Of a stretch of DNA of 64,000 nt, positions 36,137 to 43,908 are shown piece after piece. The notes under the pieces were generated by a model. It was given only the letters and a program-made list of their open reading frames with translations. It made no database searches and was not told where the DNA came from. How positions within the stretch are numbered: position 1 is the stretch's first letter; the number at the start of each line of letters is the position of its first letter. The DNA comes from Oligoflexia bacterium (GTDB lineage: Bacteria; Bdellovibrionota; UBA1018), in the NCBI GenBank assembly GCA_014378465.1, contig JACMNQ010000018.1, forward strand, positions 1-64,000. The letters are read 5' to 3'. The translations under genes and the position numbers were made by a program.

Positions 36137-37675
36137 TTAAAGCTTGCGGCCTGTGAATGGCTCGCCCTGAGGTGCGGCTTTCAGCCCGGTCGGACAGATC
36201 GTCTTCAGCTCTTCAGCGGGACAGAGCCACAGTGACGCGGTTCGAACACGCAGCCACCTCTCATAGGTCATGGAGTGCAGGTGAGAGGTCAGGTCTGTGA
36301 GGGGTGCACAGGAAGCTGGGCGCTCTTTCGAGAAGAGATAGAACGGCTCCGGGAGGAAGGGCTCTCGCATTTCGCGGTGAAGCCGGCATTGAGAGTCGGA
36401 CCAGGGAAGCAGAGCGGGAACGATCGCGTCCATCAGGGGATCCGCACGCGTGATCAGAAGGCGGGGTGACGCTTTCAGAAAATTGAAGCTTCGAAGAAGA
36501 ACCCCCTGAGCGCTGTTCCACTGCGCCCAACCCTGAAGAGGGTAGAGGCAGAAGTTCACTGCCAGATGAAGGGCGACCAGGCTGGCCACGAGCCGAGGCC
36601 ACTTCCTGACGGCGATGCGGATGAAGCTGAAGTCGTCTCGCGCAATGGACTGGAAGATGGCCAGAATCAGGAACGGTAGCAGCGGAATCATGAATCGTGG
36701 CTCACGGTGAGGTGTCCACACGTGTCCCAGAAGGTAAGGAAGGGTGAAAAACAGAAGCAGGCGGTTTTTCAACAGCGCATGGATCGCGATGATGATGAAG
36801 ACCGGAGCCACCCAGGGGGTGAGTGCATATTCAAACCAGCGGTAGTAGACCCAGAGAGAATCAGCACCAAAAGTCTGAGCCACCGGGCCGTGAGGACGGT
36901 TGAAGTTCCAATAGGCGGGCGCGCTTTTCAGAAAAGATCCATAAGTGAAGTAATCCGCGATTCCTCCCAGGGCAATGGCCAGAAGGAAACCGAGGGAGGG
37001 CCTGAAGAGGGAAATGAGGAGTGATTTGAAGATCGCGGAAAGTGGAGTCTTCCGTGAAGTCCGCTTCCAGACATGGATCCAGGCCGCACCCAGACTCCAG
37101 AGTGCGCTCGGATAGCGCAGGATGGATGTACAGCCTGCCCAGAAGCCTGCCATTCCCAGCGAATCGTTCTGGAGGGCAAGGTAGAGAAGTCCCGCCGGAA
37201 TGAAAGAAACCGCTTCGAGAAGTCCGCGAGAATAAATCCAGGGAAAAACCCAGAGCAGCGCGAAGGTCCAGCCCAGGGAGTCCGCCAGGTCGTCCTGCTG
37301 CGGGTGGGATTTTCTAAAATTCTCCGTCAGCAGTGCCAGCGTGATCCAGCTGCAGGTTCCGATCAGAACATGGAACACGAAGAGAACCCTTCGGGGACTT
37401 CCTGACTGGAACAGATCACACGCGCGAACCAGCAGGGAGAAGAGCCAGGGGAGAGTCTGATTGCGCAGGTGGAGCGTGGATTCCAGAAATGGATGCAGTC
37501 GATGATGCGCGTGAAAATGCGCGAACTCGAGCAGTTGTCGTTCATCAGGATGAAACCATTGCAACAGAAAAGGAGCCGTCAGAAAACGAACTGCGAGTCC
37601 GACTCTGAAATACCGTCGACTTAACAAAGTGGTGAAAGTTTGAACTAGGTCGTTTTTGACTCGCGCTGAAAACAT
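36137..37675 (-). CDS. GT22-like (Alg9/PIG-B type) membrane mannosyltransferase
   Basis: A 512-residue polytopic membrane protein. The first luminal/periplasmic loop contains FHPDERQLLEFAH (residues 41-53), matching the HPDE catalytic motif of GT22 enzymes that use lipid-linked mannose donors. About ten hydrophobic segments follow, with SILRYPSAL and PHREPRFMIPLLPF, the latter a typical GT22 'HKEPRFL' motif. The acceptor is unknown; bacterial members are often lipid or glycan modifiers. The start ATG (37675) is bordered by a perfect inverted repeat. It may form an operon with the small membrane protein downstream. Confidence 0.82.
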   Translation of the reverse strand: MFSARVKNDLVQTFTTLLSRRYFRVGLAVRFLTAPFLLQWFHPDERQLLEFAHFHAHHRLHPFLESTLHLRNQTLPWLFSLLVRACDLFQSGSPRRVLFVFHVLIGTCSWITLALLTENFRKSHPQQDDLADSLGWTFALLWVFPWIYSRGLLEAVSFIPAGLLYLALQNDSLGMAGFWAGCTSILRYPSALWSLGAAWIHVWKRTSRKTPLSAIFKSLLISLFRPSLGFLLAIALGGIADYFTYGSFLKSAPAYWNFNRPHGPVAQTFGADSLWVYYRWFEYALTPWVAPVFIIIAIHALLKNRLLLFFTLPYLLGHVWTPHREPRFMIPLLPFLILAIFQSIARDDFSFIRIAVRKWPRLVASLVALHLAVNFCLYPLQGWAQWNSAQGVLLRSFNFLKASPRLLITRADPLMDAIVPALLPWSDSQCRLHREMREPFLPEPFYLFSKERPASCAPLTDLTSHLHSMTYERWLRVRTASLWLCPAEELKTICPTGLKAAPQGEPFTGRKL

Positions 37676-37693
37676 TAGGCAATTTCTGCCTAA
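37675..37693. promoter_or_regulatory. Perfect inverted repeat at the GT22 start codon
   Basis: TTAGGCA (37675-37681) and TGCCTAA (37687-37693) are 7-bp arms around a 5-nt centre. In the minus-strand mRNA this is a hairpin directly before the ATG at 37675 and where a ribosome-binding site would be. It may also be a protein-binding dyad in the divergent promoter region shared with the gene at 37757. Confidence 0.45.
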
Positions 37694-37756
37694 AATACGG
37701 GAAAATGCTACTGAAATATTCAGCCCATTTTCATTAATCAGCGTAAAATAAATGAG

Positions 37757-39673
37757 ATGAACGGGTCCTTCTCCTCTGTTGCACGTCAGTCGGGTCGCAA
37801 GAAAGTTTTCTGCTGGATCTCCCTGTGCTGCCTCCTCAGTGCATGCGGTTCGAAGGATTCTTCGGCCACCAAGGCCAGCTCCAGCATTTCGTGCGCCGAG
37901 AGCCTCGCTCAGACGGGTGCCGGATCAACCGGTTCAGGATACATCTTCAATATCGACCCCATGGTCAGCTCCGGCAATCAGAGTCTGGCTCCGAATTCCA
38001 CTCAGCTCGACAGCTACCGTTCTCGGGTGAATCTCGAACGTCTCGGCGGGAGAGGAGTTCTCGAGGGCAGTTACGTAGAAGTCAGAAACGGTCTGAGCTG
38101 TTCAGAGGGCTTCGGTGCGAGCGATTCCAGAAACCAGTTTCTTTACCCGCATAATGACCAGCGGTTTCAGGAAGTCATGGGTTATTATTACGGCGACGAC
38201 TACCGTCACAAGCTCGATCAGGCGAGCAGTCTCACGCCCGCTCAGCCCGTGGTCATCATCGCGAACTGCAGCGAACAGGACAACGCCTACTACTCTCGTC
38301 AGGTGGACAGTTCGGGCCAGGTCATCGACTACGTCTGCCTGGGCTACTCCGGTTACACGACCGGAGCTTACTACGCTGACGATGCGACGGTGATCACTCA
38401 TGAGCTGCAGCATGCGACGACCGTGCATTCCTATTCGGGACTCTACGATCTCAATCAACTCTGGTTTGACGAGGCTGGATCCATGAACGAGGCGATCTCC
38501 GACTTCATGGCCCTCATGTATGAGGCTCCTTCCGTGCCCGGGAGCTTTGACCTGAAACTCTTCAGTCGCTGGGCTCTCGGCACCTTCATGGCGACCTCCG
38601 CGGATCGTGGCGCTCGTCGTTGTCCGGCCTATGACAGCACTTCGGGCTCGGACTGCGGCACTTACAGCGGTTCAGCCACTCCAGTCTTCTCAGCTCTCAA
38701 CAACCGAGTCAGTTATTCCTATCCGGATGGCCTGGGATGGCCTTATCCAGCCTCTTTCACCTCGGTCAAAACGGCTTTCACGAATTACTCCAGTCAGGAA
38801 GAAATTCACAATGCTTCGAGCATCGTCACCGGCAGTCTCTGGGAAATCTATTCCGCACTCAAATCCAACCATGCGGGTGACCACACGACGGCTTACAATC
38901 TGACCGTAAAATTGGTCACTCAGGCGCTTGCAACTCTTCCCATGCCGATTTCCAGTCTGGACCGCTCACCTGTCACCTTCATCAAGTTTGGACAGGCGCT
39001 CATTTCTCGCGCTTCGGCGATGAACTACAGTCCAGGAGACCAGTCCTCCATCTCCACCGTCCTCACGCAGCGAGGACTTTCCGGCGCCAATCAGCTTTCC
39101 GCCGGTTGGGCATCCGTGGGTACGGGCAGTTCTGGAACTCCAGGAGTTCGAGTGCTCGATTCGCCCTCGACCCTCAAGTCCTGGCTCGGGTACATGGGTT
39201 TTGCGAGCACTGCGATCGTGAGTCAGTCGGGTGCGACTGCGACGAATGGTCAGTTGGATCCGGGCGAAGTCGTGACCGTGTGGTTTGACGTCCTGAACAG
39301 CAATCCGTACACGGCTGGCGGGGTGCTCGTCGATGTCGTCAGTCCGGATACCGACGTGAGCTTTCTCGATGGCAACTATAATTTTGGTTACATCTCGGCC
39401 ACCCATGCACAGGTTCGGTACAGCAAAGTAAATGGGTCCAATATCGTGACCGCCCTGAATGATGATCCGAACATAACCGTGACGACCAAAAACACCGGCG
39501 CTGGCAACTCCTACTTCAAGACCAACAAGAAGTTCGACTCGAGCTGGTACACGACCTTGTGGATGAAGGTCAGTCCGACGGCCGCCCACAACAAGACCGT
39601 CAATCTGCATGTGACTTTCACTCCTTCGAACGGTCCGGCCGCGACGGTGGATTTTCCCGTGGTGATCCATTGA
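37757..39673 (+). CDS. M4/M36-like zinc metalloprotease lipoprotein (no own propeptide)
   Basis: A 638-residue lipoprotein with lipobox LSAC (Cys30). The gluzincin active site is complete: THELQHA (His215, Glu216, His219), NEAISDFM with the third zinc ligand Glu245, and EIHNASSIVTGSLWEIYSA, whose His351 corresponds to the transition-state His of thermolysin/fungalysin. Spacing between HEXXH and NEA is slightly longer (26 versus 20 residues). A C-terminal beta-sandwich (about 460-638; LDPGEVVTVWFDVLNSNPYT) may bind substrate. The N-terminal FTP-PepSY propeptide normal for this family is absent between Cys30 and the catalytic region, but a protein resembling it is encoded next. The stop TGA overlaps that gene's TTG start. 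Confidence 0.88.
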   Translation: MNGSFSSVARQSGRKKVFCWISLCCLLSACGSKDSSATKASSSISCAESLAQTGAGSTGSGYIFNIDPMVSSGNQSLAPNSTQLDSYRSRVNLERLGGRGVLEGSYVEVRNGLSCSEGFGASDSRNQFLYPHNDQRFQEVMGYYYGDDYRHKLDQASSLTPAQPVVIIANCSEQDNAYYSRQVDSSGQVIDYVCLGYSGYTTGAYYADDATVITHELQHATTVHSYSGLYDLNQLWFDEAGSMNEAISDFMALMYEAPSVPGSFDLKLFSRWALGTFMATSADRGARRCPAYDSTSGSDCGTYSGSATPVFSALNNRVSYSYPDGLGWPYPASFTSVKTAFTNYSSQEEIHNASSIVTGSLWEIYSALKSNHAGDHTTAYNLTVKLVTQALATLPMPISSLDRSPVTFIKFGQALISRASAMNYSPGDQSSISTVLTQRGLSGANQLSAGWASVGTGSSGTPGVRVLDSPSTLKSWLGYMGFASTAIVSQSGATATNGQLDPGEVVTVWFDVLNSNPYTAGGVLVDVVSPDTDVSFLDGNYNFGYISATHAQVRYSKVNGSNIVTALNDDPNITVTTKNTGAGNSYFKTNKKFDSSWYTTLWMKVSPTAAHNKTVNLHVTFTPSNGPAATVDFPVVIH

Positions 39674-40500
39674 AGCTGAAGACCGACACTTTCTTCAGAG
39701 TGGTCTTCATCTCGGGAGGGATCCTGCTCGGAGCCGTCATTCTCTGGTTGTCGGACCTTGCGCCTCACCGTTCCCTGACTGGGAACGCACCCGTGCAGCC
39801 CGAAGTGGCCAACGTCAAAGCTGCAGCTCTCGCCCCACTCGCAGTGGCGTCAAGCGCGCCTCAAAGAAGGATTTCATCGGTCCTGCCAGTCAATCGCGAG
39901 CAACTCTGGAGCCAGTTTCAGAGCAATTTTGGCTCTGCGCTGGAGCCGCGGTACTTTCCCGATGGCAGATTGGCCAGTGTCCAGGCCGGGGCAAAGGCCG
40001 GAACTTCAAAACCTGGATTCAATCCAAAAGATCCGCAGCAGGCGATCGCCCGCGGCAGAGAAATCCTGTCCGCCGCAGCTGAGCTGATCGGAGTCAGACC
40101 GGACCTCCCGCTTGAAAATCCTCTCGCTCGTGGAACCGACGAGTCCGTGCAGGTGAGTTTCAAGGAAACGAACTCCGGTTATGAGCTTGCTCCAGGCGGT
40201 GCTCTGACTCTTCAGCTGGGTGCGGAGGGAGAGTTGATCGGATTGTATGCGGACTACATCACTCCGCTTGAAGTGATGAATCAACCCGTCCTGGATGTCG
40301 AATCAGCCAGAAACAAGGTCGAAACGACCAGCTCGTCTCCTGAAAAGATTGAAGGCGGAAGACCCCTTCTCTGGGTGGGCGAAGTGGGAGAGCATCCCCA
40401 GGCTCGCCACGCCTTTGAATTCTGGGTGCACGGCCGGCAGATCATCATCGACGCTCAAACGGGTGAAACGCTTCTCCGGCGCGATCGTCGCCACTTCTAG
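39670..40500 (+). CDS. Membrane-anchored FTP-PepSY propeptide-like protein
   Basis: A 276-residue protein that starts at TTG 39670, overlapping the protease stop. One N-terminal helix (VVFISGGILLGAVILWLSDL) anchors it with the rest outside. Residues about 90-190 look like the FTP motif of M4/M36 propeptides (VQVSFKETNSGYELAPGGAL, then LQLGAEGELIGLYADYI). About 200-276 looks like PepSY, with LDVESARNKVETTS and RHAFEFWVHGRQIIIDAQTG ending ETLLRRD. In known proteases these domains chaperone folding and inhibit the enzyme in cis. Here they are separate, so action in trans is inferred. Convergent with the next gene; stops share CTAG. Confidence 0.8.
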   Translation: MKLKTDTFFRVVFISGGILLGAVILWLSDLAPHRSLTGNAPVQPEVANVKAAALAPLAVASSAPQRRISSVLPVNREQLWSQFQSNFGSALEPRYFPDGRLASVQAGAKAGTSKPGFNPKDPQQAIARGREILSAAAELIGVRPDLPLENPLARGTDESVQVSFKETNSGYELAPGGALTLQLGAEGELIGLYADYITPLEVMNQPVLDVESARNKVETTSSSPEKIEGGRPLLWVGEVGEHPQARHAFEFWVHGRQIIIDAQTGETLLRRDRRHF

Positions 40501-40925
40501 TGGAAATGATTGAGTTCGATGACCCTGCCTGAAGATTTTTGACCCACTTCGATGACCGTGGGCTGCGCGGCTTCGATATCGCCTGCCTTGACGGGGGTGG
40601 CGGATCCTGACTGTGAGATTCGTGCACTGATCGTCAGTTTCCCTTCAAAAGTCGTATTGGGCATCATCGCGTCCGCCTGTCCGATCGTGAAGTCCATCGG
40701 AAAAGTGAAAGGCTGAGTGATGCGTTTGACGGCAAGGGGCATCGTGGGTGCGTGAGAGCCTGGATCAGCCACGGGCCTCGCGATGATGTAGAGCACTGCA
40801 GTCTGCGAGATCTTTGATTTCATTTCAGGGGCCAGCTTGATCTTTCCGGAAATGCCGGAAGGCGCAGCGTATGAAATTTGAGCGCAAGAGGCCAACGCGA
40901 GGAGTCCGTAGAAAATTTTAATCAT
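40497..40925 (-). CDS. Periplasmic protein with orphan CcmI/CycH C-terminal-like domain
   Basis: A 142-residue exported protein with a signal peptide (FYGLLALASCAQISYA). The mature sequence matches the C-terminal beta-sandwich of the cytochrome c biogenesis protein CcmI/CycH: ISGKIKLAPEMKSK, AVLYIIARPV, MPLAVKRITQPFTFPMDFTI, MMPNTTFEGKLTISARISQSG and GDIEA. The TPR and membrane parts of CcmI are absent and no ccm gene is near, so this is a stand-alone periplasmic domain. In CcmI it binds apocytochrome c. A strong terminator ends the upstream gene, so it has its own promoter or is read through. Confidence 0.78.
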   Translation of the reverse strand: MIKIFYGLLALASCAQISYAAPSGISGKIKLAPEMKSKISQTAVLYIIARPVADPGSHAPTMPLAVKRITQPFTFPMDFTIGQADAMMPNTTFEGKLTISARISQSGSATPVKAGDIEAAQPTVIEVGQKSSGRVIELNHFH

Positions 40926-40942
40926 GACCCAAGTTGTAACTC

Positions 40943-40979
40943 AAAAAAAGCGACAGGGGAAGACTGAGCTTCCCCTGTC
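40943..40979 (-). terminator. Strong rho-independent terminator
   Basis: On the minus strand GACAGGGGAAG (40979-40969) pairs perfectly over 11 bp with CTTCCCCTGTC (40962-40952), loop CTCAGT, followed by GC and seven Ts (40949-40943). It ends the lipoprotein gene at 41003, 24 bp after its stop. Confidence 0.93.
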
Positions 40980-41002
40980 ACATGGACAGAGACTGATTTG
41001 AG

Positions 41003-41866
41003 TCACTGACCGCAGCTCAAATCGCCTTTACCTTCGATGGGGCAAGGATCGGTCACGACGCAGATCTCAACCGGAGTGACCGTCACAGTCGGCGTGGCTG
41101 TCGGCGTTACGCTCGGGGTTGGTGTTGCGCTTGGAGTGACACTCGGTGAAGCCGAAGGAGTCACACTTGGGCTGACTGAAGGCGTCGGGGTGGGTGATGG
41201 CACCGTGCCGGGTTGCTGGCCCAGTGAAATTCCTGCCGCCCGAAGCTCAGCCGAATTGGTTTCGCGGAAATCCACGACAGTCGTGAACTGAAGGGATTTT
41301 TGACCGGGGTTTGAAGAACTCGGCGGAGTTGCAGTCAGCGTCGCGGTCGGGGTCGGCTGAGGACTGCAGTTGGTCTTTCCATCAAAATTCACGACGTACC
41401 CGATGTAGCACTGGTTGTGGCCTTTTCCATCGTTCTGAATCTGCTGCTGAAAGCTGAGCGTGCCCTTCACCGAGCCGTCGCTTGAAATGGGGATGGTCTG
41501 TTCCTTCTGATCAAAGCCCTTGTTCTTCACGACGACGACGCGGCGATCGCAAGCCAGGGTCACGTCGAAATCGGAAACTTTTGAATCCTTGAACGTGAGT
41601 TTCTGTTTCTGTTGGACAGGCGAGGTGCTGGACTGCTGCTGTGTGCAGCTCTGCTGTTGCTGATAAGGCACCTGCTTCTGCTGGCCTTGCTGGTTGCTTC
41701 CGTTCTGGTCTTCGCAGTTCAGGGCGAAGCCTCCGAGGGAGGTGGCGGAAGGCGAGGTGGTGCCGCCGCCGTTGGTAGTCAGGTCTTGTGAGTCATTGTT
41801 TCCGCAGCCTGCGAGGGTTGCGGCTGCGATCACGCCGGCCAACATGAAAGATTTTTTTTTCATCAT
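41003..41866 (-). CDS. Gln-rich and Pro/Thr-repeat lipoprotein
   Basis: A 287-residue lipoprotein starting at ATG 41866 or 41863 with lipobox LAGC. A Gln-rich segment (GSNQQGQQKQVPYQQQQSCT) leads to a beta-strand domain (FKDSKVSDFDVTLACDRRVV) with several Cys. Near the C-terminus, a degenerate tandem of S/T-P units (for example TPSVSPSVTPSASPSVTP) forms an extended stalk. The last part is CVVTDPCPIEGKGDLSCGQ. The second to fifth codons sit on a run of nine As (41852-41860 in plus). It looks like a surface spacer or adhesin-like protein, which is inference. No family recognised. Confidence 0.7.
   Translation of the reverse strand: MMKKKSFMLAGVIAAATLAGCGNNDSQDLTTNGGGTTSPSATSLGGFALNCEDQNGSNQQGQQKQVPYQQQQSCTQQQSSTSPVQQKQKLTFKDSKVSDFDVTLACDRRVVVVKNKGFDQKEQTIPISSDGSVKGTLSFQQQIQNDGKGHNQCYIGYVVNFDGKTNCSPQPTPTATLTATPPSSSNPGQKSLQFTTVVDFRETNSAELRAAGISLGQQPGTVPSPTPTPSVSPSVTPSASPSVTPSATPTPSVTPTATPTVTVTPVEICVVTDPCPIEGKGDLSCGQ
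41065..41212 (-). repeat. Degenerate tandem repeat encoding S/T-P units
   Basis: Short degenerate units of about 12-18 bp, such as GTGACACTCGG and GTCACACTTGG on the plus strand, repeat through this interval. They encode the S/T-P-rich stalk of the lipoprotein. Copy number could vary between strains. Confidence 0.7.
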
Positions 41867-41938
41867 GGCTGTTCGAGTCTGCAACGCCAGGACCATATGC
41901 TCCCCGCCAAACGATTGAGGATCCGAGCGGCTTCAAGA

Positions 41939-42652
41939 TTATCCGCGCAGCATGTGAGCCCAGAAAAGTTTCGCGGTTGCACGAGCCTCTCTGCATTGAC
42001 TGTGATCGAGTTCAGTGGAGCGGTGACCGATCACCGTGCTCATCACATTGGATGACACCCCTTGAGTCACGTGGTCCAGGTTGAGGTAATGCCCAAGCTC
42101 ATGTGCGTAGATTTCGGAATAGCCTGAGGAGATTCCCCCTTCCATCACTGCTCCATACGGGGCGTCACCAGGCGGCGTCGTCCATGCGTTCTTCTGAGCG
42201 TGCCACGCTCCGGTCGTGACGATGAGAAAGCGGGAGTCGTCTTCATACTGCTTCCGGATTCGATCCGTCTGCGACTGGCTTCTCATTCCACCAAAGGACA
42301 GACCTTCATGTGAAGGGTCGACCACTTCGTACTTTTCAATTTGAAATGCGATCCCGCACTGTTTCCAGACGCGGTTGATGCCTTCCAGGTTTTCTCGTGC
42401 CGCCGCTTCATCCGTCACGGAGTTGCCCTCGGAATCCTGATAGACGACGTACTTGAGTCCGATGCAGATTTCATCGGAAGAATTGTCCTGGCAGCTGCTT
42501 CCAAAAACGGCGGCGCTGGTTCCGCCCTGATTCAATCGAACAGCCTGAGTTTCATCACAGGCCGTGAGTGCGGCAGTCGAAGCCAAAAGAAGTGCGAACG
42601 AAATGATTTTGAAAACGTTGGCGGCCGAAATCCGAAAAATCCTTTTAACCAT
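41939..42652 (-). CDS. Metzincin-like metalloprotease lipoprotein with HExxHxxNxxH motif
   Basis: A 237-residue lipoprotein: signal peptide and lipobox LTAC (Cys32). The zinc motif HELGHYLNLDH (184-194) has the three metzincin His, but Asn191 replaces the usual Gly of HEXXHXXGXXH. A candidate Met-turn follows ten residues later (SNVMSTV, Met204). Cys54, Cys63, Cys99 and a C-terminal Cys may form disulfides. EGINRVWKQCGIAFQIEKYE matches the typical upstream strand-helix part of secreted metzincins. No propeptide cysteine switch is visible. The next gene on this strand (lipoprotein 41866) lies 72 bp downstream. Confidence 0.8.
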   Translation of the reverse strand: MVKRIFRISAANVFKIISFALLLASTAALTACDETQAVRLNQGGTSAAVFGSSCQDNSSDEICIGLKYVVYQDSEGNSVTDEAAARENLEGINRVWKQCGIAFQIEKYEVVDPSHEGLSFGGMRSQSQTDRIRKQYEDDSRFLIVTTGAWHAQKNAWTTPPGDAPYGAVMEGGISSGYSEIYAHELGHYLNLDHVTQGVSSNVMSTVIGHRSTELDHSQCREARATAKLFWAHMLRG

Positions 42653-43032
42653 AACTACCCTCGAGTCGAACGAAAGCCAGAACGTCCAGTTCCTCTGCGT
42701 TCGACAGTTCTGAAAATATTCATCTGATTGCCGTAAGAGGCGTAGCTACCGTGAGAGCAAAACACACGCAAGCAAGCGGCTGCAATTTCCTGTGGATTCG
42801 TTTTCGCCATGGCCTCCAAAGGAGTTGAGCGACATTCTTTCCTTGATCAAGTGAGTCTAGAAAATGGAGCAGATCATCCAGGGTTGACCGAAGTACCTCA
42901 ATACTTAACTCTATATTATCATTGAGTAATGCTCTTTAGTGCGAATCCGCAAGTGAGTTGGTCTGAAGTGTTGACGCAGTGCATTCATGATGTTAGCTTC
43001 ACGGCAATCCATCGACGAAATGAGGTATTGAT
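42653..43032. other. Divergent intergenic region with dyad and TTGACGCAGTGC element
   Basis: About 380 bp between the metzincin gene and the RND operon, with no gene. CTCAAT (42897-42902) and ATTGAG (42921-42926) form a dyad with an 18-bp centre. TTGACGCAGTGC (42971-42982), if used as -35, is followed at 17 bp by TAGCTT (42994-42999). TGAGG at 43021-43025 is the ribosome-binding site of the adaptor gene. Confidence 0.45.
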
Positions 43033-43908
43033 ATGCGAACATGTGCACCGTCTGCTGCAGCTATCCGAGTAACGACCTTCATGCTCGCGATGAGTGTCAC
43101 GCATCCTGTCCTTGCTGTTCCGCAGCCTCCCGCGACGGTTTCAGTCATTCAGATCAAGAAGGTCGAACTCTCTGAATCTCTCCTCTATCCCGCTCGCGTT
43201 GTCCCGAAGGTCAATTCAGTCATTCTCGCTGAAACCGACGGAGTGATTTCAAAGATACAATCCCCACTCGGACAGTCAGTCTCTTCGGGAGCTCGAATCC
43301 TCACGATCTCTCATACTGATCCCGTTTACCAATTCGCTCCTTTCAGGGTCAATTCTCCGATTTCAGGAGTGGTGAGCTCACTTGAAGTCACTGAAGGCAC
43401 CCAGGTGAGCAAAGGTCAACGCCTCGGCGCCGTGACGGATCCGAAGAAAGTCCGTTTCAACATCGAGATTCCCGCTTCCGATCTTGCCTACGTTTCGCGG
43501 GGGATGAAGGGCGTTTTCCAGATCGCGGGTCGGGATGAAGTCGTACCCGTCGTCATTCGCGGCGTGAGTCCTTTCGTGGATCCAGCCACAGGCACTGCAA
43601 GCGGAGAACTCGAACCCGATGGAAAGTCGGCGCTGGTATCCCCGGGCCTCGTGGGACAGGTGAGTTTCAAGGCCAATCTCCATCAGGGATTCTCCATCCC
43701 CGAGCACGCGATCATCTACAAAGGTGACGCGACTTTTGTTCGCCTCGTCAAGGACGGCAAGACGCTGCTCACGCCGGTGAAGCTCGGCCGTCGCCAGCGA
43801 GGCACGTTTGAAATCACCGGCGGACTCGAAGTCGGCATGTCGGTCATCGAACGCGCAAGCCGCTACATCGCGGATGGGGACGCCGTGCAGGTCAGCACCG
43901 GCTCATGA
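43033..43908 (+). CDS. RND efflux periplasmic adaptor (membrane fusion protein)
   Basis: A 291-residue exported adaptor. A signal peptide (FMLAMSVTHPVLA) is followed by the first beta-barrel strand (ESLLYPARVVPK) and a lipoyl domain formed by ETDGVISKIQSPLGQSVSSG and FRVNSPISGVVSSLEVTEGT. The helical hairpin is nearly absent, so the protein is short compared with AcrA (about 370). The beta-barrel and membrane-proximal domains follow (SIPEHAIIYKGDATFVRLV). It overlaps the pump gene by 4 bp. It lacks the Met-rich metal-binding N-terminus of CusB. Confidence 0.9.
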   Translation: MRTCAPSAAAIRVTTFMLAMSVTHPVLAVPQPPATVSVIQIKKVELSESLLYPARVVPKVNSVILAETDGVISKIQSPLGQSVSSGARILTISHTDPVYQFAPFRVNSPISGVVSSLEVTEGTQVSKGQRLGAVTDPKKVRFNIEIPASDLAYVSRGMKGVFQIAGRDEVVPVVIRGVSPFVDPATGTASGELEPDGKSALVSPGLVGQVSFKANLHQGFSIPEHAIIYKGDATFVRLVKDGKTLLTPVKLGRRQRGTFEITGGLEVGMSVIERASRYIADGDAVQVSTGS

